Assembly (NCBI GenBank): GCA_004123355.1
Contig: SCHM01000004.1
Location: 248,001 to 312,000, forward strand
DNA: 64,000 nt
Source: Amphirosellinia nigrospora
Lineage: Eukaryota > Ascomycota > Sordariomycetes > Xylariales > Xylariaceae
Direction of reading: 5' to 3'
The position numbers and the translations under genes were made by a program. The notes beneath the pieces are model-generated. The model had not been told where the DNA came from, did not search any database, and saw only the letters and a list, made by a program, of their open reading frames with translations. The first letter of the stretch is position 1; each line of letters opens with the position of its first letter. Shown piece by piece: positions 35,517 to 45,361 of this stretch.

Positions 35517-36563
35517 GACCGTCACGCTTTCGCGCTCTCACTCTCACTCTCACTCTCACTCTGACTCCTCTCACCCTCACAATGTTGAATGAAGCTGAGA
35601 CGAGGGACCCTGTATTGTCACCGGCGTGACATTCGGAAATGCATGAAACACTTAAAGGAGGCGCTTGATTAATTTCTGGAGAAACGTGAGTACCAACCAG
35701 GCAGACTTCAGTCAACAAATAGATAAGAGGCCGCCCTACACAAGTTAGTACCCCACCACCTTGGAGTTATGGGGCCTTCCTGCTATCGGTATGTACATCC
35801 GTGATAAAAGCATCACAGGTACTGTCCCCACCATTGAAATGGCGGGGTAGCACCTAGCCTACCTACATGTGGTCCCCACGTCACGCAGCTCTCCATCTTA
35901 GGTAGCCTCAGGCAGCATATGCGACGGCCTGAACCAGGCAGATGCATGAAGATACCTAACTGTGACCTGGGAACTTGGCTGCTTCCTTCAGCTGCCGATG
36001 CCTGCCAACACATCATCAACGGGCGACGTCGTGCTGAAACCTGTACTTCCCAATCAATAAAAACCACCACCTTAGGTACTTAAGTAGGCTAGGCTACCCG
36101 GCTCGAATGAATCACAAGGCAACCGCCGCCTACCTATCCATCGCCATCTCTAGGATTTTTCATGTGACTTAGGTAACTGGCTAACTGGTTGACTTGACTT
36201 GACTTGACTAACATCGAGATTCTTCACGACACCATCTCTCTCCCTCTTTCCCTCTCTCTTCTTGTTCATCTGTATTCAGGTAGATCATCAAACAATACCT
36301 ACTCTCCCTCTTGGCGTCGCCAACACGACACTGTACCCGAATCTCTTGGCCCATGGCCCCTCCAAGTTGCACCAACAACCGTCCCGTCTTCGCATCCGCT
36401 GCTCGCCTGTTATCCCGTGTCAAGCATCCACCCGACTAAGCAGTCCAAAACTACAGCCTTATTCATCTTCTACCATCTAGTTGATATCCCATTTCCTGGT
36501 ACCTATAGTCACCATAGATATCCCAGGTAGATTAAAGATCGCAAAGTTATCGCAAACGGCATC
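35517..36563. other. Intergenic with microsatellites, between divergent genes
   Basis: The shared upstream region of CDC43 (-) and ILM1 (+). It contains (CTCTCA)4 at 35,535-35,558, (TTGAC)4 at 36,189-36,208, TACCTA/TAGGTA motifs at about 35,845-36,150, and CT-rich runs at 36,235-36,262. No further gene is seen. Confidence 0.55.
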
Positions 36564-37183
36564 ATGGCCCTCATCTCGGCGAGCACCATCCTGACGTCGC
36601 TATGTCTCTTCCACGTCACGCTCGCGTACTTCTTCTACACGAGCCCGCATAGCATCGCTGACCAGGCCTTCGTCTGGGTGCTCGGCGAGGCTATGGGAAT
36701 GGTACATCCCCGCTACCTCTCGTGTGACCAAACCCATAAAAGACACCATTTCAAGCTAACGCAGGGCAACGCTACTACCTCACAGCCTCCGACGCAGTTC
36801 TTCTCGACCCCTCGCCGACATCCTCCTTCCTCGCCGTCGTCCTCTTCTTCGTCGGGCTCTCCGACCTCATCACGCTATCCATGCCCGAGGAGATCTGGCT
36901 GGTCCACTACTGGGGTGCCCAGGCCCCGGCCCGCATCGCCGTCTTCGGCTGTCTGACCCTCTTCACCTACCTAGCCGCCCCGCCAACATCGCCCCACCAC
37001 TACCCCGTAAGCTACGGCACTGCGAGCGGAAGTGAGGGCCTGTGCAACAGGGTCTTCTTCGCTTTCGCCCTTCTCGAATTTGTCAGCTGGTTCTGGGCTT
37101 GGGTTACGCTGAGAGAGGAAGCCGCCGCGTTCGCCGCCCGCAAGCGAAGGCGCTCGAGTAGCAATGCGAGGGAAAGGTCATGA
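36564..37183 (+). CDS. ILM1: ILM1-family membrane protein (increased loss of mitochondrial DNA)
   Basis: Small polytopic membrane protein of the fungal ILM1 family, thought to act in the ER and needed for mitochondrial DNA maintenance in yeast. The start MALISASTILTSLCLFHVTL begins the first membrane span. Other spans are FLAVVLFFVGLSDLITLSM, RIAVFGCLTLFTYLA and FAFALLEFVSWFWAWVTL, and the conserved segment PEEIWLVHYWGAQAPAR lies between. The tail is basic (ARKRRRSS). An intron of about 36,702-36,764 interrupts after LGEAMGM. The phase across it does not fit exactly, so a base is probably missing nearby. The length of about 185 residues is normal. Confidence 0.8.
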
Positions 37184-38234
37184 AAACATGAACAGAGTTA
37201 TACTTTTCGGGATTTAAACCTTAGCCCTATCGAGCTACGGACCCACGGCGGGACGGCGCGAGACGATAGCATTACTCAGCTGACTTTAGAGCGATGAATA
37301 TGAAGACCAAGTATTCAACAACCGGGGCGATTATAGCATGACGAGGCATTAGTGCAACTATTTGACCACAGCGTTTTTAATTGATTCATTTTCATTGTTG
37401 ATATCAAGATCGGCTGATCCTGCTTATAAGATGGCGTGCGGATGAGACTGTGTTTTATATAGGGTGACGATACCCCCTTTTCTTTTTTTTTTTAGTTGGT
37501 TGTACTTGCATGACACATTGGACGCCGCCAAGTTAGTAATACGAGGCGCAAGATTTCAACGAGTTGATTCCTGTCACCTATTAGTTGAATCTCATATTCA
37601 GAAGAGCGTGAGATGCTCACTATAGATCCGCCTCTCCCGATCCTCACTGTCGTGGAGATGTTTTTTTTTTTTTTTTCGTGTTGTTACACAGCAAACGACT
37701 CACGACAAGCTTTATCGAACGCCCGTTCTTTAACGAGTAAGCGAGCGGGTCATGCGGAGAACGAGTCAGATAGAGGGGTAGGGTCGGTGTTAGTGAGAAT
37801 ACCTACCTAGGTAAGCATCGTTGCGAGCGCCTAGTACGGGCAAGGTTAACCTCTCAGAGAGCCCCAGCACTAGAGCTTCGATGAATGCTTTTAGATTCGT
37901 CTATGAATAAGGGAACATGGCGAGATCTTATTGAGGAGGAGAGAAATAGGAAACCAGAGAGAGAACCTATATATAGACCTCAAAGAGACTACTAGTCGAA
38001 TAAGAACACATAGGTGCGTTCCAAGCACGTGAGCGCATAGATGCCCAGGCAGGCGAATACCAACAAGTCATTAAGATAGTCCATAACGCCTCGCATTTCA
38101 GATACCCTCAGAAGCCCAGAGACCATCGTCTTCATTCGATAGCTACCTAAGTAGGTATGGACCAGTCCAACCCAACTCAATACAAATAGCCAACCCATCA
38201 GCAAGCTGCCGAGATAAGATTCTCAATAACCGCA
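37184..38234. other. Intergenic, no gene seen
   Basis: The region between the convergent ILM1 and NAA25 genes. A short tRNA-like T-arm text on the minus strand near 37,212-37,250 is incomplete. The rest shows only homopolymers (poly-T at 37,483-37,493 and 37,661-37,676) and TACCTAGGTA at about 37,801. Confidence 0.45.
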
Positions 38235-41200
38235 CTAATCAAGCCTCACACCCTGCCACCCACGAACAACCTCGCGCCACGAGTCTGCGACATCCGCAGC
38301 CCAAACCTCGCGAGAATCCACAGGGACGAAGCAGCCCAGCTTGCCGGCTACAACGTTTCCAAAATTCTCGTTCGCTTTGCTGTGATCGCCAAATGCCCAG
38401 TCCGAGAGCCGATCGACCCAGCCGCTCGTGTTCATGTTGTCGGCCAGCGTCTTGATGCGTTCCTTGACGCACGCGTCTGCAGCCGCAGCTGAAGCGACGA
38501 GTTTCTTAGTTTCGGGGGTTAACCAAGCGGTAACGGCCGTACCGCGAGACTTGTCCGTCGTCTTAGTCCGGTCAAGGGCCACGCTTAGATATTGCACCGT
38601 GTATTTGATGGCGATAGACGAGTCGCGCAACATACTCATAGCATGTAGGGCGGCGATGCCTTGGAGCGTGTTCATCTTGGCGGGTGTGCCTTTGGGAATG
38701 GCGAGAAACTCCTCAGCCTGGGATTCATGAACACCAGAATGTCTTTGGTAGTCTCGACGACTCCTCCCCTAGCGGCCTGGGTTGAGGTCAAGGTGAGGAT
38801 AGTCTTCAGGACGCTTTTCACGACCCTGACGAGGAGGGCGACCGTTCTATAGTGCCAAATCTCCGGGGGCGTCAGGTCGTTGTGATGATCTTCTTGACCG
38901 CCGAGTAATAAGCTGATTAGATTCGTATGTAGTGACTCGCAAGACTTGGCAGCTGCTTGCCAATCTACTTGACGAGCTGAGTGGCTTTCGTAGGCTTAAA
39001 GTCTTTCGGCTGTACGTAACAGACGAGATCGAGGAACAGCTCCGCCAGTATACTTAGATGACAACGACGGCTCTAGAGTTTAGTTAGCCAATAACAAGTG
39101 AACGAGGATGAGTGATGAACAAACCGTAGGTAAAGGGCCATAGGCTGTAAGCTCCTGTATAGAGGTCGACTTGGGTCCTGTCCATTGTGGGAGGGAATTG
39201 TAGTCGGTACGGTCCTCGAGTTCAAAATCAGGAGATAGGGCCCTGAATTGGATTATTTAGCTCAAGATCCGCGATTGGGTGGGTCTGAGACAAGATCAGT
39301 ACATACCAATGAGAGGCTCCTCTACAATGGGAGTCTCAATTCGGCCGGTTTTCAGACGCACACCTCGACGGCTTTCCACCACAGATAAGACCAACGCACA
39401 GCTGCGATTCTGCTTCTGTGCGATATGTATGAGACCAGAAACTGCCGTAACTACCAGCTTGTAACGCCTTCATCATGGTATCTGGGTATCTTTTCCAATG
39501 GCGGCCTCAAAGTGATATTTGAGGGGCTCTGCGAGAGTGCGGAAATGACTAGTTCCCAGCACAAAATGACCAGGAGAGATCGAACCCAGACGGTCAAGAT
39601 AGATTAGCCCTAGGGATTCTAGGAGACTATTCTTAATGTCAAAGCTTTTAAAGAACTTTAATGCTGACCCCACGCATCCCATCATGAGATACAATCTGCC
39701 CAAAACCAGCCGTAGTGAGTCGTTCTTCGGTGTCAATCTGTTATAGAAGTCAAGCCAGAGAACTGCTTGTAGGAATAGCTGAGTATTGGTATTATATAGC
39801 GGGGACTTATATTGCCAACTATTGCGGCCGGCGCCAGCGAGCTTGATCAGGCAAATAGAGCCTATAAGAGCTATGTTCGCGAGGGGATCCTCCGACTGTT
39901 GGCTGGCTTTCTCTGCGGCATCTTTATCCTGCACCCCAGCGCAGAAAGCGTCGAGTGCACACTCGGTAATGCTTTTGAGGCAGGTTTCGCAATCCGGACC
40001 CTCCTTGGTTATAGACTTGCAGAAGATGCATTGTTCGGTGGCGGTGAGTGATGTTGCTTGTAAGAACAGAACTTTTAGCCTCAGAGCAACTAATAGCAAT
40101 GTATCAAACATATTAACGCCCTATAAATGTTAAATATGTCTCTTGTGTGTGTGACATAAGGTGTGTTTACATACCTTTTCGCCTTCAGTGGGCTTGCTTC
40201 TTATAGCGGTCACAAATTCAAATATCTTTGCTTTATCGAGCAGCCCGAGGCTTGGTTTCAACTTCACGAAGCAATCTGACCCATGAAGGTGTTTCTTGGC
40301 CAACGCGACAAGATGAGGGACGACGTTATGCTCAGAGTCATCGTCGGGGGATTTGGCAGCCAGCACAGCCCGCTCAAAGGCGATCTCCAGCAAAATCAAT
40401 CATAGTTGTTCTGGAAGACAGGGTCCATCCGACCTAGATTGGTGAGCGAATTTATGACTTTTTTGATCCTCTTGTGAAAGGCCTTCAATGCTCTTGAGGA
40501 AAAAAAACAGGTTAGTATGCTGATACTCACCCCAACCGTTCGGTGACTCACTCTTTCCTATCGGGCACCTTTTGGGAAGCGTGAAAAACACTCGTCCATA
40601 AAATCCATTCACGCGATACGGTCAAGTAGTGCTCCTCAGCGGCGAGAAGAGCCGTACTGGGATCCCCTGGTCCGAATGAAATAACTTTATCAAATACAAT
40701 ATTTCCTACTTTGATAATCTCCTCCCATTGCCCGTTGATGATAAGAAGAATTATGCTCCTTAGGAGGGACCCAATGAGGCCACGCTCAATAAAGTATAAT
40801 GGACCCCAATCAGGCCGCGATAGTAGCTTCAAATTCTCCTCGGCAGATCCAAAATTCTCTCGAATGCGAAGCCAAAGGTTGACCTCCAGTTCGCTGATCC
40901 CGGTTATGTTCAGGGAGCCTTCTCTTTTCCGGTCTACTGTTGTCAGTTTGCTACTTTTGGTCTGCCTATTATGAGGCCTAGGCTGCTTACCAGGGGACGT
41001 AAGTTAAAGGCTCTATCGGCTTGCGCTTTGACTAAGTTGGGGAAAAGCATTTTCTTCAATCGATCAGTGGTATCGGCCGACTGGAGCGATGTTAGAGAAA
41101 ATTATATCTTTGACGAAATGCTATGCTTACTGCGACGAGATATGTAGTGACGATATTGTAGAATAAAAATTTGCGGTCACCGGGAAAATTCTTGCTAAGC

Positions 41201-42046
41201 GACACGGCAATCTCCACGTAATTAGCCCTGAATAGGATAGGATACGATGCGTATAATATACCTCTTGTGCATTCTCCAATCTGAATTCCACATGCATGCC
41301 TCGAAACACCTACGACCGGAGTTTTGGTCTTTGGGTAGAGCCTTGGTCAGCCTGCTGCGAAGAATTCCAATCGTCTTGGCATAGTCCATTGAAAGGCCGG
41401 CAATCGCGAACTCGTAGAGGTCTAAGGCGTCGACGTCCTTGATGGTTGTGTTGTCGTCAACCATGGCCGTACGACATCTCTTGCGGCGGTGCGGTCTGCG
41501 GTATTGTCACCGAGACTTGGCGGCAGCCTCCACTGCCTACGACCGAAGGTTAGCCTTATGCAATCATGACCAGTCTCAATTCCCCAGGGCTACACCGACA
41601 AAGGTCGCGCGCAAAGTCACATGTTCTGTGAATAGCAGAGAGTTGTACGTGAGAACAAGGAGTGCTGCAAATCAAAGGGGGAGTTGCTAGATATGCTCGA
41701 GGTGGTCTCCGTAGTAGTTTGAAGAAGCTCGACCGGCTCCCGGGTTTGAGAGCCGGTTGTATTGGGGCATCTGGAGAGGCTTGCGAGACGTGAGAAGCCA
41801 CTATATGAGTTACGTCATCAGTCTCTAACAGGATACACTATATCCAGAGTAGACGTATGGGAGACGCGAGAATAAACGACCTCCTGAGCTTTGAATTGAA
41901 CATACCTTATAATACTCGTCCTTGGTTGACTTGTGACGTTGACGGGCCAGGTTGGCAGCTGTGGTCCATTGCTGATCTTCGAAAGCATGGGCAAGCTGGA
42001 TATCTACGCTGTGCTTGAGTTGCACGTTGCGCGGTGTAGGTGGCAT
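38235..42046 (-). CDS. NAA25: NatB N-terminal acetyltransferase auxiliary subunit (Mdm20/NAA25)
   Basis: Ribosome-associated, TPR-rich scaffold of NatB, which with Nat3/NAA20 acetylates N-termini Met-Asp/Glu/Asn/Gln; needed for actin and tropomyosin function. It starts MPPTPRNVQLKHSVDIQLAH, with an intron after KDEYYK (about 41,831-41,904). Hallmark stretches are VDALDLYEFAIAGLSMDYAK, KALPKDQNSGRRCFEACMWN, LRLVLGRLYLMMGCVGSALK and SLGLIYLDRLGSISPGH. The C-terminal part at 38,235-39,470 (DYNSLPQWTGP…, SMLRDSSIAIKYTVQYLSVA) at first looks like a separate hypothetical gene. It continues the Mdm20 domain, so I merge it. Introns near 41,110, 40,970, 40,510 and 40,140 are suggested by frame changes with GTAAG/YAG signals. 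Several one-base slips are present. Total about 1,000 residues, as in relatives. Confidence 0.85.
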
Positions 42047-43077
42047 CCTCGGAGGATGCATGTTGTTGAGAATGTCTTGTTGATAACAAGATATTACCTA
42101 ACTATGGGACCGAGACGGTAATAGAGATTGGTGTAATAGTTGGTGTTGATGTTGATGTTGGCGTTGGCGTTGGTGGTTGTGTAGGCGTGGTGAGATATGG
42201 ATTCGGCGTTAGTGGAGATGTCATGTTAACACGAGAAAGAGCTTCGGGAGATGCTGCTGTCTGGTGCTAAGGTACTTGTAAGATTCCGAATCCAACCTGG
42301 AGACGTACGTATCTCGGTACTTGTAGATGCTTTGCACCTGAAAGGTGACGAAAACAGGCAGGCGCGCGATACGATTGCCAACCCACAAAACTGGCAAGAC
42401 TTGGGTTGTCGAGGCCGCACCTATCGCGCTCAATATTGGTGGTATCTTCGGGTGGCTACCAGTCGGATGCCTTTAGATTTTTTGATGCATCATTCGCTCC
42501 GCACCCGGCTTGTGTGAGTAAAATGGCATCGTTCTCTTATCAACATCTCCTGATGCGTTTTTGGTGGGGTGACTTTTCTGCCACTGATATACCCAAGTAC
42601 CTACTGAGCACGTATCGCTGTCCCGCTTCACCTCCAACGCGCTCATACTGTTTCGGCAGGCGGTGAAGGCGGGGACTGGGGACTCTTAGGCATTGTTGTA
42701 GCCAATGCAAGAATGCAGGATCCCTATGATATTTGCAAGTGGATATGGATCTTTGGATACGGAAAGAGGAGTCTAGAGATTGGGCCTTGCACGTTCAATC
42801 ACATGATCTTGTTGACAGGCTATGCTGTTTCGCACATCTGCTTTCTGGTAGGTCATACGATCGGGAACTTAAGAATCCGTAACATACATTACGTATAAAT
42901 CATAATCATTTCTAATCAACCGTGTTACCAGACATACTGTTTTTACAATGGCGATCGATTATCCTCTCCCACACAACACTGGTCTTAGGTGCTCTCCCGC
43001 GCAGACGCGCGTCATGGTTTGTTGGCCGAACTTTAGCGTGGCGGCTGTCATTCAGTGTGGTACAGAGGCGTTGTAAC
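42047..43077. other. Intergenic, upstream of NAA25
   Basis: A short hexanucleotide-type repeat (GTTGAT/GTTGGC units) is at 42,141-42,180. Nothing else is recognised. Confidence 0.5.
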
Positions 43078-43595
43078 CTATGAGAAAAAGCTACCATTTT
43101 TCTTCTCTCCTTGCGCTTATTGATCTCAAGGGGGTAAAGTGTCAGGACATACCAAATCAAACAAGGAGGTCAGAAGCAGGTGGCATGCTGATACTCACCC
43201 ATTCCTTCTTGCATGCGCGATAAGCCCTAGTATCAAGGTTCCATATCAGCGTCCCGTAAGCTGTGTATTTTCCTCCCTCTCAAACTCGGCTCGTCTACGC
43301 GTGCCGGGGTAACGAAGGGTGGAAGACCTCGGATGCACTCACTCGAAGTAGTCGGCGCACATGGCGCGATCGCCTCCGTTACGATTTAGGCATCGTATGC
43401 TCTTCGTCGCGGCCTCCTGGCAAGGGTCGAAGTACTCGGATGTGGATTTACTAAGGCCGGTGGCGGATGAAGCATTAGTCGAGCTCATAGATGCATGAAC
43501 CACGAGCACACGGCCTACTTTTGAAATTTGCGCTTGGTTTCCTTATCCCAGGGATCAGCATCGGCCTTGTTGATCGTATCGTCTGGTGTAGACAT
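43078..43595 (-). CDS. COX23: Cytochrome c oxidase assembly protein COX23 (twin CX9C)
   Basis: Small mitochondrial intermembrane-space protein imported by the Mia40 disulfide relay and needed for cytochrome oxidase assembly and copper handling. It is spread over four short exons. Exon 1 (43,595-43,519) gives [20 protein letters not shown] and KRKFQ. Intron 43,451-43,518 (GTAGGC, branch ACTAATG, CTTAG) leads to [20 protein letters not shown]. The next intron starts GTGAGT just after ADYFE and ends CTAG before [10 protein letters not shown] third intron leads to the end KERRK…NGSFFS. The two CX9C motifs, [11 protein letters not shown] and C-ADYFEAYRA-C, are exact across the splice. One base seems missing near 43,095. 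About 75 residues. Confidence 0.88.
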
Positions 43596-44216
43596 GGTGG
43601 GCCATCAAACGCGACTTCGGCATAGAACAAAGATTCGAGGAACTTCGAGAACCGAATTATACCTTGAAGCAGCTAGGTTGCCTGCTTCGATAAGATAGAA
43701 GAAGATAAGATAACGCATTCTGTTTGCATACGTCATAGTAGGGCGTTCCTGTGTTTCCAATAGTCACAATATCACAAGAAACTGCGTGATCCAACAACCT
43801 TACAGGTCACAACAGTATATACAAGTACACATCGTTATAATTATTATTGTTATGTCTGTACTTTCGATAGTTAACATTTTTAGGCTAGGGGGAAGCGACA
43901 GTTGCGAGTGCTGTATGCCGAGCAGGATTCCATATCCTACCACGATAGACCTGTTCAGTCAATAGATAATTCAACTTAGCCAAGGCACTACTCGTGCGAC
44001 ATCGCTCACTCTTGATTCTAATCAATGTAAGCCTCTAGAGTTTCTCTTGCGTGCTTAGATATGCAACGGAACTTCTTGTTTATTTCCCTCTCACAACTTT
44101 GGTTTGGGCAGACGGTATGCCGGCCCACCAAACCGCGTCACTGGTATTATTCGAGAGATCGATTTGATATAGAAGGAGGGTTCTTTGTCCTCTCGCATGC
44201 CATCATGGTTTGCAGC
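43596..44216. other. Intergenic, upstream of COX23
   Basis: No gene is seen. The first 150 bases form the COX23 promoter region. Confidence 0.4.
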
Positions 44217-44740
44217 AAAGAACAGGCAGAAAGCGACAAAGCAGGCGCCGAGGTGGACTTTAAAAACAAGGATGGTGAGACCCGCTATGGGCAGCCGCAC
44301 ATAGCAATGGTCAAACTCCGCTATGGGTAGCCGCAAACAGAGGGGGGGAGGTGTTGTCCGGGTTTTACTTACCTACAGCGGATGTAAAGGTGGACTCTGA
44401 AGATAGGTCTGGTTTAACTCCGCTGTGAGTAGCCGCACGAGCTGGGAACAACAGCGTTGTCCAGCTTTTGCTCCAGGCTGGAGGGAGTGGATGTAGATTC
44501 TATCAGCCTCACAGGGGCGTACAGCTGTTGTCCAGTGCTTACTTATTACAGGCAAGGCAAATGCAAACCTAAAAGATGAGAGACTTGGCTTGACACCGTC
44601 ACAGGTAGCGGCGTGGAAGAAGCATGGGACGTTGTTGGTGTCTTCCGCGCTTTAGACATGATGAATGAAGACCTCGTGCTCGACAAGGACTGTGACTTGG
44701 GCGAGGAGAGTGGCTCAATTGAGGGCAACAACACACATAC
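44217..44740 (+). pseudogene. Ankyrin-repeat remnant
   Basis: Decayed ankyrin repeats appear in shifting frames: AGAEVDFKNKDGET, then ADVKVDSEDRSGLTPL, VAARAGNNSVVQLLLQAGG and finally LTPSQVAAW. At least three or four repeat units can be seen, interrupted by stops and frame changes. No start and no partner domain are present. It is probably the tail of a lost NACHT-ankyrin or similar protein. Confidence 0.6.
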
Positions 44741-45148
44741 TCCCTAACAGTGGGAGACACACTTTACCATACAAGCCATCGTGTACAATGTAATGAGATT
44801 TTGTGTTGCTGTCCTTGTAGAATCGCGATGGTTCGGCGGAAACAGGTGCTTTCCATCTATATTGATATATAGGTACTCTGTCAAGTTACTTTTCTATGAT
44901 ACGTGTATTTATGCACTAGAACAGGTTACCTTGGTACTTAAACTGATAGCATGGAGGTAGGTACAGGGATACGAGGGCAAAATTACTGTTTCGGGCAGTA
45001 TTGCGTAGCGCAGCGCACCTGGGCAACTTGGCAGGACGCCTGGAGGGCGCCAATTCGACGCTCAGCTCTCGACTCCGACAGATCAGTGATGTGTCAAGCT
45101 TGGATCGACTCTTCAATGATGTAGCGGCATCGTCATTCAACCCAACCC

Positions 45149-45181
<33 letters not shown>

Positions 45182-45361
45182 AACGCGCTCTCCTCCATCT
45201 CCTTTCTACCTAGGTACCTAATCCTACATCCTACCTACATCCTACCTACAGCTAGCGCCCTAATTCCGTCTCACACGCCTCCTCGATAAAGTTTATCGCT
45301 CATGTCCCTGGATATGCCGTCGCCCTAGCGCGTGGTCATCGACCTCTAGCGAGAACGCACA
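44741..45361. other. Intergenic with an open frame ending in poly-Gln
   Basis: An open frame from about 44,954 to 45,183 (+) reads LRSAAHLGNLAGRLEG then LSSRLRQISDVSSLDRLFND and ends in 11 glutamines. It looks protein-like, but I find no start or family. TACCTA motifs at 45,211-45,250 precede the exchanger gene. Confidence 0.35.
45148..45180 (+). repeat. Microsatellite (CAA)11
   Basis: Eleven perfect CAA units followed directly by TAA, so the array would code for poly-Gln at the end of the small open frame. Confidence 0.9.

Noticed and set aside
37212-37250. tRNA-like text on the minus strand (GGTTTAAATCCC resembling a T-arm).
   Set aside because: No acceptor stem or complete cloverleaf can be formed around it.
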